This document shows, piece by piece, positions 30,207-41,148 of a DNA stretch of 64,000 bases (positions are counted from its first letter, which is position 1; every line of letters begins with the position of its first letter). The notes beneath the pieces are model-generated. The model saw only the letters and a program-made list of their open reading frames with translations, did not search any database and was not told the origin of the DNA. Location: positions 17,477 through 81,476 of the forward strand of contig JAKBBK010000006.1 in assembly GCA_021808525.1 (NCBI GenBank), written 5' to 3'. A program made the translations under genes and the position numbers. This DNA is from Pseudomonadota bacterium (lineage in GTDB: Bacteria > Pseudomonadota > Gammaproteobacteria > Burkholderiales > Burkholderiaceae_C).

Positions 30207-31592
30207 TCAGTACCGACCGGTCCCCCCAGCCAGGGCGATGAACAGGCGCGCGACGACCCCGACCAGGGGGCGGGTCCACCACGCCACGCGCTGGCGCAGA
30301 CGGGCATGGTCGATGGGCAGGGACCAGTGCAATTGCTCGTGGACATGGCGCGCCAGGACGGCGGCGAATCCGGCGTCCCGCACCACCACGTTGGCTTCGC
30401 GGTTCACCAGCAGCGACAGCGGATCGATGTTGGAACTTCCCACCGTGGCCCAGGCCTCGTCGATCACGGCCACCTTGCCGTGCAGGTAGGCACGCTGGTA
30501 TTCATGGATGCGCACGCCGGCGTCGATCAGCTCGCGGTACAAGGCCTGCGCGGCCCAGGCCGCGGCCCGGTAGTCCACCCGACCCTGCAGCAGCAGGGTC
30601 ACCCGGACGCCGCGCAGCGCGGCCGCCTTCAGGCTTTCGCGAAAAGCCTGCCCGGGGTAGAAGTACGGACACACGAGCAGCACGGATTGCCGGGCCTCGT
30701 CGATGGCCTGGATGTAGCAGTGCTCGATGGAGCGACGGCGCAGCAGGTTGTCGCGCAGCACCAGGGCGGCGCGCTGCGATGCGGCCCCGCCGGCGCAGGA
30801 TGACACCGCGGCCGGCACCGCCGCCGCCACGCGGGCGGCGCGACGCCCGCGCAGACCCGGAAACACGCCGGCGGCCCGCAGCTCTTCCAGGTAGCGGCGG
30901 CGCTGTTCCTGCGAGCCCAGCAGCCGCGGGCCGGGCGCACGACGCAGGCCGCGCTGCACGCTGCCCGTGGCCACCGTACGCAGCCACAGCCGGCGCATGC
31001 TGCGCAGCACCTGAGCCACCACCGGCCCCTGCACGCGCACCGCGTAGTCCAGGCGCGGCTGTTCGCTCCAGCCGTGATGGATGTCGTAGCGGTCGTCGAT
31101 GAGGTTGATGCCGCCGACAAAGGCCACGCGCGAGTCGACCACGCACATCTTGCGGTGCAGGCGCCTCCAGTGACCGCGTTGCAGCAGGTCGATCCAGCGC
31201 CGCCACGGCCGGTACACCATGAATTCCACGCCCGCCGCCTCGAAACGATGGCGCAGCGTGGGAATGGATCGATTCGAGCCCAGCCCGTCGACCAGCACCC
31301 GCACCTGTACCCCGCGACGCGCCGCCGCGATCAGGGCCTCGGCCAGCTCCAGGCCCGTCGAGTCGTCGTGAAAGATGTAGGTCTCCACCCAGATGCTGCT
31401 GCGCGCCTCGCTCCAAGCCTGGCGCAGCGCCGGGAACAGGCTTTGGCCCAGGGGCAGCAGCTCGATGCAATTGCCGTCGCGCCAGGGCGTGCGCAGCGGC
31501 GCTCCCTCGGCGCCGCTGCCTTCGCGCAGCGCGCGCAGATTGCGCCGCCACCACGCGCGCAGCCGTCTGCGCCGCGTGCTGCTGCTAGCCAT
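30207..31592 (-). CDS. clsB: Cardiolipin synthase / phospholipase D-like protein (ClsB family)
   Basis: Two HxK PLD motifs (LHRKMCVVDSRVAFVGGINL; LHGKVAVIDEAWATVGSSNID). Confidence 0.9.
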   Translation of the reverse strand: MASSSTRRRRLRAWWRRNLRALREGSGAEGAPLRTPWRDGNCIELLPLGQSLFPALRQAWSEARSSIWVETYIFHDDSTGLELAEALIAAARRGVQVRVLVDGLGSNRSIPTLRHRFEAAGVEFMVYRPWRRWIDLLQRGHWRRLHRKMCVVDSRVAFVGGINLIDDRYDIHHGWSEQPRLDYAVRVQGPVVAQVLRSMRRLWLRTVATGSVQRGLRRAPGPRLLGSQEQRRRYLEELRAAGVFPGLRGRRAARVAAAVPAAVSSCAGGAASQRAALVLRDNLLRRRSIEHCYIQAIDEARQSVLLVCPYFYPGQAFRESLKAAALRGVRVTLLLQGRVDYRAAAWAAQALYRELIDAGVRIHEYQRAYLHGKVAVIDEAWATVGSSNIDPLSLLVNREANVVVRDAGFAAVLARHVHEQLHWSLPIDHARLRQRVAWWTRPLVGVVARLFIALAGGTGRY

Positions 31593-32472
31593 GGGCGGCG
31601 CGCAGCGCCGCGCCCCTGCCCAGCACGCGAGGCGCGTCCTGCGGCAGCGCGGTCAGGTCGACCAGCAGCGGCGCATGGTCGGAAAGCCGCGCCCAGTCGG
31701 CGCCCCAGCCCAGGCCCAGGCCGTGGGCGGCGAAGCCGCGCACGTAGATGCGGTCCAGCGGCATCAGGGGCAGCCACGCGGGAAAGGTCCGCGTGCGATG
31801 GTGCCAGCGCGGACGGCGCGCGTCGACGCTCGCCGAGGCGCGGGCCGACACGTCGAGCAGCCCGGAGGCCGCGAGTTCGGCGCCGAGCTCGCCGCGCCAG
31901 TCGTTGAAGTCGCCGCCCACGATCACCGGCTCCTGCGCCGGCACCTGGCGCGCGAGATATTCGGCCAGGCGCTCGATCTGGCGCTTGCGCCCTCCGCGGA
32001 ACAGGCCGAAATGCACCACCACGCAATGCAGCACCTGCGGCTGCGCCACGCCCGCGCTGCCCTGCGGCAGGGCCAGGCGCACGTGCAGCAGTCCGCGTTG
32101 CTCGAAGCGGTGGTCCGACACGTCCTCGTGCGACACGCCCAGGATCGGGAACCGCGACAGCAGCGCGTTGCCATGCTCGCCATGCCGGGTGCGCGCGTTG
32201 GTGTGATAGGCGGCGAACATGCCCAGGCCCTGGCCCAGCAGTTCGTGCTGCGGCTGCTCGGGCCATCCGGCCAGGCGCAGCGCGTGGCGCCGGTGCTCGA
32301 ACTGCACCTCCTGCAGCAGCACGAGGTCGGCGTCCAGGCTGCGCAGTCCTTCCTGCAGGGCGTGGATGCGCAGGCGCTTGGCCGGCCCCATGCCCAGCAC
32401 ACCCTTGTGGATGTTGTAGGAGGCCACGCGCAGCGCCTGCGGCCATGGGCGTACGGGAGTGCGCGCGTGCAT
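31585..32472 (-). CDS. Endonuclease/exonuclease/phosphatase (EEP) family protein
   Basis: VASYNIHKGV, LQEVQ, VIVGGDFNDW, LSDHAPLLVDL; next to clsB as in ybhP-clsB. Confidence 0.88.
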   Translation of the reverse strand: MHARTPVRPWPQALRVASYNIHKGVLGMGPAKRLRIHALQEGLRSLDADLVLLQEVQFEHRRHALRLAGWPEQPQHELLGQGLGMFAAYHTNARTRHGEHGNALLSRFPILGVSHEDVSDHRFEQRGLLHVRLALPQGSAGVAQPQVLHCVVVHFGLFRGGRKRQIERLAEYLARQVPAQEPVIVGGDFNDWRGELGAELAASGLLDVSARASASVDARRPRWHHRTRTFPAWLPLMPLDRIYVRGFAAHGLGLGWGADWARLSDHAPLLVDLTALPQDAPRVLGRGAALRAAHG

Positions 32473-32927
32473 CAGCCCGGCCCCCGTCGCAGGCGCCGCG
32501 GCAACTGCTCGATGGCCTGCGCGTTCGAGGCGGAAAAGCAGCGCGCCGCGGCCTCGCGCCAGGGCAGCCATTGCCAGGCGCGATGTTCGCGCTCGGCCAG
32601 GCGCACCGGGGTGCCCTCGGGCACCTCCAGGCTGAACACATGCTCGACGTTCTTCCACACCCCGGGGGCGTAGCGATGGCGCCAGCGGGGGTAGATCTCG
32701 TACTCGTTGGCCAGATGCCAGTCGCGCAGCCCGTGGCCGGCGAGGATGCCGGTCTCCTCGGCCACCTCGCGCGCCGCCGCCTCGGCCAGGGGCTCGTCGG
32801 CGAAATCCACGCTGCCCGTGACGCTTTGCCAGAACCCGGGCTGCGCCGCGCGCTCGATCAACAGCACGTGCAGCCGCGGGTCGTGGATCACCACGAGCAC
32901 CGACACCGGCAGCTTGGGCGCCGGCAC
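32472..32927 (-). CDS. nudB: Dihydroneopterin triphosphate diphosphatase (Nudix, NudB-like)
   Basis: VIHDPRLHVLLIERAAQPGFWQSVTGSVDFADEPLAEAAAREVAEETGI Nudix box; probable GTG start at 32927. Confidence 0.85.
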   Translation of the reverse strand: MPAPKLPVSVLVVIHDPRLHVLLIERAAQPGFWQSVTGSVDFADEPLAEAAAREVAEETGILAGHGLRDWHLANEYEIYPRWRHRYAPGVWKNVEHVFSLEVPEGTPVRLAEREHRAWQWLPWREAAARCFSASNAQAIEQLPRRLRRGPG

Positions 32928-32931
32928 GGCC

Positions 32932-34050
32932 TCAGCCCCCTCCTCGCCGCGCGCGCACGCAGGCGGCGAGATCGTGCAACAGGGCCAGGGAATCCTCCCA
33001 GCCCAGGCAGGCGTCGGTGATCGAGACTCCTTCGCGCAGCGCCTGTCCGGCACGCAGCTCCTGGCGGCCTTCGTGCAGGTGGCTCTCCACCATCACGCCG
33101 ACGATGCGCCGCTCGCCCGAGGCGATGCGACGCCCGATGTCGGCGGCCACCTCGATCTGGCGCCGCGGCTGCTTGGACGAGTTGGCATGCGAGCAGTCGA
33201 TCATCACCTGCTCGCGCAGCCCGGCGCGGCGCAGCACCTCGCAGGCCGCGTCGACCGCCGCGGCGTCGTAATTGGGCTGGCGTCCGCCGCGCAGGATGAC
33301 GTGGCAATCGGCGTTGCCGCGGGTCTCGAAGATCGCGGCCACGCCCATCTTGGTCATGCCCATGAAGGCATGCGGGGCGCCGGCGGCCACCACCGCGTCG
33401 GAGGCCACCTGCACGCCGCCGTCGGTACCGTTCTTGAAGCCCACCGGGCAGGACAGCCCCGAGGCCAGCTGCCGGTGGCTCTGGCTCTCCGTGGTGCGCG
33501 CGCCGATGGCGCCCCAGGCGATGAGGTCGCTGAAGTACTGCGGCGACAGCAGGTCGAGGAATTCGGTGCCGGCGGGCAGCCCCATCTCGCCGATCTGCAG
33601 CAACAGTTCGCGCGCGCGGCGCAGGCCCTCGTTGATGCGAAAGCTGCCGTCCAGGCGCGGATCGTTGATGAAGCCCTTCCAGCCCACCGTGGTGCGGGGC
33701 TTCTCGAAGTACACCCGCATCACCGGCAGCAGCGCGTCCTCCAGACCGGCGCGCGCTTCGCGCAGGCGCGCCGCGTACTCCAGGGCCTGCGCGGAATCGT
33801 GAATGGAACAGGGCCCGATGACCACGATCAGGCGGTCGTCGTCGCCACGCAGCACGCGCGCGATGTCGGTGCGCGCCTGCTCCACCAGTTGTTCCACCGC
33901 CGGTGTCACCGCCAGTTCCTCCAGCAGCACCGCCGGGGACACCAGCGCGCGCACGGCGGCGATGCGGGTATCGTCGATGCGCGTGGTGTCCAGCGTGGCC
34001 TCGGCCCGGCCTGCCTCGCTGTCGTGCCGGGGGTCGTCGATGCGGGTCAT
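32932..34050 (-). CDS. 3-deoxy-7-phosphoheptulonate synthase (DAHP synthase, AroG/AroF-type)
   Basis: VVIGPCSIHDSAQALEYA, RVYFEKPRTTVGWKGFINDP, GLSCPVGFKNGTDG. Confidence 0.95.
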   Translation of the reverse strand: MTRIDDPRHDSEAGRAEATLDTTRIDDTRIAAVRALVSPAVLLEELAVTPAVEQLVEQARTDIARVLRGDDDRLIVVIGPCSIHDSAQALEYAARLREARAGLEDALLPVMRVYFEKPRTTVGWKGFINDPRLDGSFRINEGLRRARELLLQIGEMGLPAGTEFLDLLSPQYFSDLIAWGAIGARTTESQSHRQLASGLSCPVGFKNGTDGGVQVASDAVVAAGAPHAFMGMTKMGVAAIFETRGNADCHVILRGGRQPNYDAAAVDAACEVLRRAGLREQVMIDCSHANSSKQPRRQIEVAADIGRRIASGERRIVGVMVESHLHEGRQELRAGQALREGVSITDACLGWEDSLALLHDLAACVRARRGGG

Positions 34051-34066
34051 GGCGGGGGTGCGGGGT

Positions 34067-35863
34067 TCAGGCCGGGGTGCTCTGGCGCAGGCGGATGTGC
34101 AATTCGCGCAGCTGGCGCTCGTCCACCGGGCTCGGGGCGTCGGTGAGCAGGCACTGCGCGCGCTGGGTCTTCGGGAAGGCGATGACGTCGCGGATGCTGG
34201 CGGCGCCGGTCATCATGGTGACGATGCGGTCCAGCCCGAAGGCGATGCCGCCATGCGGCGGCGCCCCGTACTGCAGCGCGTCGAGCAGGAAGCCGAACTT
34301 GGCCCGCGCCTCCTCCTCGCCGATGCCCAGCGCGGTGAACACCTTGCGCTGCATCTCGGCGCGGTGGATGCGCACCGAACCGCCGCCGATCTCCCAGCCG
34401 TTGAGCACCATGTCGTAGGCCTTCGCCAGGCAGCGTCCGGGATCGCTGGCCAGGTAGTCGACATGCTCGTCCTTGGGAGCGGTGAAGGGATGATGGCAGG
34501 CCACCCAACGCTGCTCGTCGTCGTCGAATTCGAACATCGGGAAGTCCACCACCCACAGCGGCTTCCAGGCATCCTCGAACAGCCCGCCGGCGCGCCCGAA
34601 GTCGCTGTGGCCGATTTTCACGCGCAAGGCCCCCAGCGCGGCGTTGACCACCTTGGCGCGGTCGGCTCCGAACAGCAGCAGGTCGCCGTCGCGCGCGCCG
34701 CTGCGTTCCAGCAGCGCCGCGATCGCCGCGTCGTGCAGGTTCTTCACGATCGGCGACTGCAGGCCGTCACGCCCGCGGGCGATCTCGTTGACCTTGATCC
34801 ATGCCAGGCCCTTGGCGCCGTAGATCTTCACGAAATCGGTGTACGCGTCGATGTCGCTGCGGCTGATCTGGCTGCCGCCGGGCACGCGCAGGGCCACCAC
34901 GCGCCCGTCGGCCAGCGCGGCCGCCGAGCTGAACACCTTGAACTCGACGTCGCGCATGACATCGGTCAGTTCGGTGAACTCCAGGCGCACCCGCAGGTCG
35001 GGCTTGTCCGAGCCGAAGCGCGCCATCGCCTCCGAGTAGGGCATCACCGGGAAGGGATCGGCCAGGCGCACTCCCAGCACGTCGGCGAACACGCCGCGGA
35101 TCATCGGCTCGAACAGGCCGCGGATCTCGTTCTCGTCCAGGAAGGAGGTCTCGCAGTCGATCTGCGTGAACTCGGGCTGGCGGTCGGCGCGCAGGTCCTC
35201 GTCGCGGAAGCACTTGGTGATCTGGTAGTAGCGATCGAAGCCCGACACCATGAGCATCTGCTTGAACAGCTGGGGCGACTGCGGCAGGGCGAAGAACTGG
35301 CCGGCGTTGACCCGGCTGGGCACCAGATAGTCGCGCGCGCCTTCCGGCGTGCTCTTGGTGAGCATCGGAGTCTCGATGTCGATGAAACCCTGCGCGTCCA
35401 GGTAGCGGCGCACCGCCATCGACACGTTGTAGCGCAGCTTGAGGTTGTGCTGCATCTGGGGGCGCCGCAGATCCAGCACCCGATGGGTCAGGCGCGTGGT
35501 CTCGGACAGGTTGTCGTCATCGAGCTGGAAGGGCAGCGCCGCCGAGGGGTTGAGCACCTGCAGCTCATGACACAGCACCTCGACCTTGCCCGAGCCCAGC
35601 GAAGCGTTCTCGGTGCCCTGCGGGCGGGCACGCACCAGGCCGCGCACCTGCACGCAGTACTCGTTGCGCACGCCCTCGGCCACGGCGAACATGTCGGCCC
35701 GGTCGGGGTCGCAGACCACCTGCACCAGACCCTCGCGATCGCGCAGGTCGATGAATATCACACCGCCATGGTCGCGGCGCCGCTGCACCCAGCCGCACAG
35801 GCTGATGGTTTGTCCGAGCAGGGCTTCGGTGACGGCGCCCAGGGTATGGCTGCGTAGGGTCAT
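34067..35863 (-). CDS. aspS: Aspartyl-tRNA synthetase
   Basis: 598 aa; [25 protein letters not shown]; class II motifs; [15 protein letters not shown]. Confidence 0.97.
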   Translation of the reverse strand: MTLRSHTLGAVTEALLGQTISLCGWVQRRRDHGGVIFIDLRDREGLVQVVCDPDRADMFAVAEGVRNEYCVQVRGLVRARPQGTENASLGSGKVEVLCHELQVLNPSAALPFQLDDDNLSETTRLTHRVLDLRRPQMQHNLKLRYNVSMAVRRYLDAQGFIDIETPMLTKSTPEGARDYLVPSRVNAGQFFALPQSPQLFKQMLMVSGFDRYYQITKCFRDEDLRADRQPEFTQIDCETSFLDENEIRGLFEPMIRGVFADVLGVRLADPFPVMPYSEAMARFGSDKPDLRVRLEFTELTDVMRDVEFKVFSSAAALADGRVVALRVPGGSQISRSDIDAYTDFVKIYGAKGLAWIKVNEIARGRDGLQSPIVKNLHDAAIAALLERSGARDGDLLLFGADRAKVVNAALGALRVKIGHSDFGRAGGLFEDAWKPLWVVDFPMFEFDDDEQRWVACHHPFTAPKDEHVDYLASDPGRCLAKAYDMVLNGWEIGGGSVRIHRAEMQRKVFTALGIGEEEARAKFGFLLDALQYGAPPHGGIAFGLDRIVTMMTGAASIRDVIAFPKTQRAQCLLTDAPSPVDERQLRELHIRLRQSTPA

Positions 35864-35941
35864 GATCGGGAAGGAAGACTTTGGCGATGCCGAAAGGAAT
35901 GTCGGGAGACTTGCGGGGCGCGAGAACGCCGGGATGGCGGC

Positions 35942-36580
35942 TCAGCGCGACGGGGCCTGCGCGGAGGGGGGCGGCGCGACCACTCCCATGGAGATCACGT
36001 ATTTGAGCGCTTCGTCGACACTCATCGACAACTCCACCACTTCGGCCTTGGGCACCATGAGGAAAAAGCCCGAGGTCGGATTGGGCGTGGTGGGCACGTA
36101 CACGCTGATGTGCTCGCCTGGAAGCTGCTGCGCGACCTCGCCGCCGGGAACCCCGGTGACGAAGGCGATGGTCCAGCTGCCCGCGCGGGGGTACTGCACC
36201 ATCACCGCCTGACGGAAGGCGTTGCCGGTGCTCGAGAACAGGGTGTCGGAAACCTGCTTGACGCTGCTGTAGATGCTCTTGACGATGGGAATGCGCGCGA
36301 TCACCGCATCCCATTGGCGCAGCCACCATTGCCCGACGATGTTGGCCACCAGCAGGCCGGTGAGCAGGATGGCCGCGATCACCACGATCACGCCCAGCCC
36401 CGGGGTGCTCGCCAGCTTGTCCAGCAAGGGCTGCAGCGGCGGCGCGACGGCATCCAGCGCGCCGACCACGGCGCGGAAGATGCCGTCGAACACCGACAGC
36501 AGCTGCCACAACACCCAGATGGTGATGGTCAGCGGCAGCCAGACCAGCAATCCGGCGACGAACAGGTTTTTCAGGCGCAT
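35942..36580 (-). CDS. DUF502 family membrane protein
   Basis: MRLKNLFVAGLLVWLPLTITIWVLWQL...IPIVKSIYSSVKQVSDTLFSSTGNAFRQAVMVQYPRAGSWTIAFVTG. Confidence 0.92.
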   Translation of the reverse strand: MRLKNLFVAGLLVWLPLTITIWVLWQLLSVFDGIFRAVVGALDAVAPPLQPLLDKLASTPGLGVIVVIAAILLTGLLVANIVGQWWLRQWDAVIARIPIVKSIYSSVKQVSDTLFSSTGNAFRQAVMVQYPRAGSWTIAFVTGVPGGEVAQQLPGEHISVYVPTTPNPTSGFFLMVPKAEVVELSMSVDEALKYVISMGVVAPPPSAQAPSR

Positions 36581-36638
36581 GCGCAGCTTTCGCGCGACAA
36601 CGGCGGTTGGAGGCGGCGGCGCGCGCCGATCGGGAGGA

Positions 36639-36935
36639 TCAGTGGCAGGCGCAGGAGGCACCGCAGGACGCGGCGGGAGCGGACTCGCTCGCCGTCGTCG
36701 CGGCGGCCGCGCCCGCGCCGGCCGCGGCCTTGCCGGCGGTGGAACTGCCGGAGCCTCCCTTGAAGTCGGTCGCGTACCAGCCGGAGCCCTTGAGCTGGAA
36801 GCCCGCGGCGGTGACCTGCTTGTGCAGGGCGGCGGCGCCGCAGGCAGGGCAATCGCGCAGCGGCGCGTCCGAAACCTTCTGCAGAGCGTCCAGGCTGTGT
36901 CCGCAGGACTCGCAGCGGTATGCGTAGATGGGCAT
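36639..36935 (-). CDS. FmdB-family zinc ribbon protein
   Basis: MPIYAYRCESCGHSLDALQKVSDAPLRDCPACGA...GFQLKGSGWYATDFK. Confidence 0.93.
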   Translation of the reverse strand: MPIYAYRCESCGHSLDALQKVSDAPLRDCPACGAAALHKQVTAAGFQLKGSGWYATDFKGGSGSSTAGKAAAGAGAAAATTASESAPAASCGASCACH

Positions 36936-37148
36936 GACGAACTCCTGATGCGAAATACGCTCGCCCGACGGCATCGCGGGCTGGGGCCGACCTTGTATAT
37001 GGAGGGGATTCGCGCGGGCTTCAAGACCGTGCGAGCACCGCCGCGCCTCGCGGCCGGCGGTGCAAGATTCGTGCCGATTATAGGGAAAACACTGCGGGCC
37101 AGCGAGGTTCCGGACCCCCGTGCCCCCCACGGCCCGGCCGCGACCCCG

Positions 37149-37799
37149 TCAGCGCGGCGGCGGAGCTTCGCGCACCAGGCGCTTGCCGCTGCCCTGCGGG
37201 AAATCCGCGAAGGCCGCCGCGGCGAGCTGGCGAGCCACCGGGGCGATGCGCTGATCGTAGCCGCCGATCACCGAGCTGCTGCGCCACACCAGCGCCCCGC
37301 TGGAGGCGTCGCGGATCTCGATCTCGAACACCCTTTCGTACCACGGCGGGGGCCAGGACCAGCCCTGGTACCACCAGGGATAGCCGTTGTAGATCCACGC
37401 GCCATCCGGCAGCAGGATCGGGGGCCCGGGAGGCGGCCAGGCGCTGGGGAAGCTGGCCTCGAAGTCGGCGTAGCTGTGGAAGGCGTAGCGCGCGGTGTAA
37501 GGGGCCGGGCTGCCCAGCAGCGGCACCATGCCGGCATGGGTCATGGCGTCCAGCACGGCCGTGCGCAAGGCCTCGGCCCCCGGCCCCTCGGAGTCGGCGG
37601 GCGCCGCCTGCAGCTGCACGTGGGCGCCGACCAGCGCCTGGGGTGCCGGCCTGGGGGTGTCGACATGGTAGGCGTTGACATTCAGCGACGCGCAACCACC
37701 GAGCAGGCCGAACAGCACCAGCGCGCCACCCAGCAGGCCGGCACGCAGGGTGCCCGAGGCGCGACGGGCCAGGGGAAGCTTCGACAGGTCAGACATCAT
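37149..37799 (-). CDS. DUF4136-like lipoprotein
   Basis: Lipobox LLGGCASLNVNAYHVDTP; C-terminal DASSGALVWRSSS. Confidence 0.7.
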   Translation of the reverse strand: MMSDLSKLPLARRASGTLRAGLLGGALVLFGLLGGCASLNVNAYHVDTPRPAPQALVGAHVQLQAAPADSEGPGAEALRTAVLDAMTHAGMVPLLGSPAPYTARYAFHSYADFEASFPSAWPPPGPPILLPDGAWIYNGYPWWYQGWSWPPPWYERVFEIEIRDASSGALVWRSSSVIGGYDQRIAPVARQLAAAAFADFPQGSGKRLVREAPPPR

Positions 37800-37888
37800 G
37801 GCTCGGACCGCGCGGGATCGAAGGCCCGCGGCGGTGCTGAGTACTTTACTCCGCCCGCGGGCGGGGCGCCTCGCCCTGGCGGCGGGGC

Positions 37889-38800
37889 TCAACCCACGCT
37901 GTCCAGCCAGGCCAGCGGGCGCCGCGCCGGGGCGGGAGGCTCGCAGGGTTCGGGATCGAAAGCCTTGTCGCCGTCGGGGTCGGGAAGCCCCCGCGCGCGC
38001 AGATCGGCGAAGCCGAAGGCCTCGCGGTCGAGCAGATGGGAAGGCACGACCCGGCCCAGCGCGCCGAACATCGACTCCAGGCGTCCGGGGTACTGGCGCT
38101 CCCAGTCCCGCAGCAAGGCGGCGACCTGCTTGCGCTGCAACTGTTCCTGGCTGCCGCACAGCGTGCAGGGAATGATGGGGAAACCCCGATGCTCGGCCCA
38201 GCGGGCCAGGTCGGCCTCCTCGACGTAGGCCAGGGGACGGATGACCACGTGGCGCCCGTCGTCGCTCACCAGCTTCGGCGGCATGGCCTTGAGCTTGCCG
38301 CCGAAGAACAGGTTGAGCAGGAAGGTCTGCAGGATGTCGTCGCGGTGATGCCCCAGCGCGATGCGGGTCGCGCCCAGTTCGCTGGCCACGCGGTACAGGA
38401 TGCCGCGCCGCAGGCGCGAGCACAGGCTGCACAGGGTGGCGCCCTCCGGAACCACCCGCTTGACCACCGAATAGGTGTCCTGCTGCTCGATGTGAAAGGG
38501 CACGCCGCGGCCGGCCAGGTACTCGGGAAGCACGTGCTCGGGAAAGCCGGGCTGCTTCTGATCCAGGTTGACGGCGACGATGTCGAAGTCCACCGGTGCG
38601 CGCTCGCGCAGGCTGAGCAGCAGGTCGAGCAGCACGTGGCTGTCCTTGCCGCCGGACATGCACACCATGACCTTGTCGCCGTCCTGGATCATGCCGAAAT
38701 CGCCGATGGCCTGACCGACCAGGCGATGCAGGCGCTTGGAAAGCTTGTTGATCTCGTGTTCGTGCTTGCGCGGATCCATCGCGGCGCTCCGGTGACTCAT
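37889..38800 (-). CDS. ttcA: tRNA 2-thiocytidine(32) synthetase TtcA
   Basis: [20 protein letters not shown]-loop; [13 protein letters not shown] and CTLCGSQ Cys motifs. Confidence 0.95.
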   Translation of the reverse strand: MSHRSAAMDPRKHEHEINKLSKRLHRLVGQAIGDFGMIQDGDKVMVCMSGGKDSHVLLDLLLSLRERAPVDFDIVAVNLDQKQPGFPEHVLPEYLAGRGVPFHIEQQDTYSVVKRVVPEGATLCSLCSRLRRGILYRVASELGATRIALGHHRDDILQTFLLNLFFGGKLKAMPPKLVSDDGRHVVIRPLAYVEEADLARWAEHRGFPIIPCTLCGSQEQLQRKQVAALLRDWERQYPGRLESMFGALGRVVPSHLLDREAFGFADLRARGLPDPDGDKAFDPEPCEPPAPARRPLAWLDSVG

Positions 38801-39162
38801 GGGTTGCGCACGCGGTCCTGGGACACCTCGATGCCCACGCCGTCGCAATCGGGAAAGATGTTCGGCTTGTCCACGCGCACCCGCACGCGGCGCACGCCCT
38901 CGAGGCCCAGCACCCGCTGCGCGATGCGCCCGGCCAGGGTCTCCAGCATGTTCACGTGGCCGTGGCCGACCTCCTCCAGCGCGATCGAGCGCAGCAGCCG
39001 GTAGTCCAGCACGTGGGCCACGTCGTCGGCGACCGGCAGGGAGGGCGCGTCGGGCAGTTCCGCGGCGATGGACACCAGCAGAAGCTGGCGCGAGCGCAGT
39101 TCGTGTTCGAGGATCCCCACGCTGGCCTGCACACGCAGGCGTTCGAGGTACAAGGTACGCAT
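38797..39162 (-). CDS. folB: Dihydroneopterin aldolase
   Basis: [46 protein letters not shown]. Confidence 0.88.
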   Translation of the reverse strand: MRTLYLERLRVQASVGILEHELRSRQLLLVSIAAELPDAPSLPVADDVAHVLDYRLLRSIALEEVGHGHVNMLETLAGRIAQRVLGLEGVRRVRVRVDKPNIFPDCDGVGIEVSQDRVRNP

Positions 39163-39164
39163 GG

Positions 39165-39902
39165 TCAGAAGGAGAAATCGCGAGACCGCGCCTGCGGGTG
39201 CTGGCCGGCGTCCACCAGGAGTTCACAGCCGCTCATCGCGGGATTGCGCAGCGCGAACAGCACGGCATCGGCGATGTCCTCGGCACGCGTCCCCTGGCCC
39301 ATGCCGGGAGCCACCGCCACCACGCGCAACTGGGGTGCCAGCGCCTGCGCCAGCAGGGTATGGGCCTCGCGCAGGGCCGCCTTGCTCAGGGTGCAGGAAA
39401 AATGCCCGGGATCGGGGTTCCCAGGCTCGTGGTCCAGCAGGTTGACCACGCAACCTCGCCGCCTCCGGGCCAGCAGTTCGGCATGCAAGGCCTGTGCCAG
39501 CAGCACCGGCGCGATGGTGTTGACGCGGTAGTGCAGCAGCGCGCAATCGCCCCCGAAACCGGCGGCCGAGTCGTATTCGAGCAGGCAGGCGTTGTTCACC
39601 ACCGCGTCCACCCGGCCGAGCAGGCGCGCCACGCTCGGCACCAGCTCGCGGGCGGAAGCTTCGTCGGCGAGATCGGCGCGCAGGCCTTCGGCGCGCGCAC
39701 CCAGCTCGCGCAGTTGCGCGCACAGCGCCTCGACCTCGTCGGGCGAGCCGTGGTCATGCACCGCGACATCCCAGCCCGCCTCGGCCAGCCGGGTCGCCAC
39801 GGCCCGGCCGATGCGCCGCCCCGCGCCGGTGACCAGGGCCACGGCCCGCTGCGCGGCCGGCTCGCCGGCTGCGCCTGCGCGGCGGGATGGAACTTCGGGC
39901 AT
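39165..39902 (-). CDS. SDR-family oxidoreductase, pteridine reductase/FolM-like
   Basis: [29 protein letters not shown] (TGxxRRIG), VNNACL; adjacent to folB. Confidence 0.82.
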   Translation of the reverse strand: MPEVPSRRAGAAGEPAAQRAVALVTGAGRRIGRAVATRLAEAGWDVAVHDHGSPDEVEALCAQLRELGARAEGLRADLADEASARELVPSVARLLGRVDAVVNNACLLEYDSAAGFGGDCALLHYRVNTIAPVLLAQALHAELLARRRRGCVVNLLDHEPGNPDPGHFSCTLSKAALREAHTLLAQALAPQLRVVAVAPGMGQGTRAEDIADAVLFALRNPAMSGCELLVDAGQHPQARSRDFSF

Positions 39903-39927
39903 GGGCGGCGAACCTACAATCGCATCA

Positions 39928-41148
39928 ATGGATCCAAGGCGTAGTCTACCCCGCGAACCCGCGGCGGCGCCGGCCGCACAGGCCGCGCGCGCTGCCGAGC
40001 TGATGGCTGTGCTGCGCCGCGAGATCGCGGCAGCCGGAGGCTGGATCGGCTTCGATCGCTACATGCATCTGGCGCTGTACCACCCCGGCCTGGGCTACTA
40101 CGCGGCTTCCCCCGGCGTGCTCGGGGCCTGGGGCGGCGCCAGCGACTTCATCACCGCCCCCGAACTCTCGCCCTTGTTCGCGGCCACGCTGGCGCGCCAG
40201 CTGGCCGGGCTCGGGGCCTCGATGCGCGTGGACCGCGTGGTCGAGTTCGGCGCGGGCAGCGCGGCACTGGCCTGCGCGCTGCTGCGCGAGCTGGCCGATG
40301 CCGGCGCCTGGCTGCCCGAGGAATACGCCATCGTCGAGGTCTCCGCGGCGATGCGCGAGCGCCAGCGCGCGGCGGTGGCCGAGCTGCCCGGGGAATTGGC
40401 CCGACGCGTGCGCTGGTGGGAACGCCTTCCCGAGCGTTTCGACGCCCTCGTGCTGGGCAATGAAGTGCTGGACGCGATGCCGGTACGCCTGCTGCGCCGC
40501 GAGCAGGCCGGCTGGGTGGAGCGAGGCGTGGGAGTGGACGCCGAGGGCCGGCTGTGCTGGAGCGATCGCCCCTTGCCCCCCGGCTGCACCCTGCGCCCGA
40601 GCCTGCGACAGCTGGCGGTGGGCAGCGTGACCGAATGGCACGAGGCGGCCGAAGGCTTCCTGCGCAGCCTGGGCGCGCACCTGGGGCGGGGCGTGGCACT
40701 GCTGTTCGACTACGGTTTCCCGGCCCGCGAATACGACCATCCGCAACGCTCGGGGGGCACCCTGCGCTGCCATCGCGCGCACCGGGCCCACGACGACCCG
40801 CTGTGGGAGCCGGGACTTTCGGACATCACCGCCCATGTCGACTTCAGTGCCATGGCGCGCGCGGCGCGCGAAGCGGGGATGGACCTGCTGGGCTACACCA
40901 GCCAGGCACGCTTCCTGCTCAACGCCGGACTGCTGGACCTGCTGGGCCCGCGCATGGCCGCCGGGGATGCGGCCTCGCTGCGCCTGGCAGCCGGCGTGCA
41001 GAAGCTGCTGGGCGAGCACGAGATGGGCGAGCTGTTCAAGGTGCTGGCGGTGGGCCGCGGCCTGGAGCAGCCGCTGGCGGCTTTCGCGCAGGGCGACCGC
41101 AGCGCGGCGCTGGAGGACGCGCCGGACGGGGCGTCGCCATGGGCTTGA
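39928..41148 (+). CDS. Class I SAM-dependent methyltransferase, MidA/NDUFAF7 family
   Basis: GGWIGFDRYMHLALYHPGLGYYAAS, DFITAPELSPLFAATLARQL, VEFGAGSAALACALL. Confidence 0.92.
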   Translation: MDPRRSLPREPAAAPAAQAARAAELMAVLRREIAAAGGWIGFDRYMHLALYHPGLGYYAASPGVLGAWGGASDFITAPELSPLFAATLARQLAGLGASMRVDRVVEFGAGSAALACALLRELADAGAWLPEEYAIVEVSAAMRERQRAAVAELPGELARRVRWWERLPERFDALVLGNEVLDAMPVRLLRREQAGWVERGVGVDAEGRLCWSDRPLPPGCTLRPSLRQLAVGSVTEWHEAAEGFLRSLGAHLGRGVALLFDYGFPAREYDHPQRSGGTLRCHRAHRAHDDPLWEPGLSDITAHVDFSAMARAAREAGMDLLGYTSQARFLLNAGLLDLLGPRMAAGDAASLRLAAGVQKLLGEHEMGELFKVLAVGRGLEQPLAAFAQGDRSAALEDAPDGASPWA

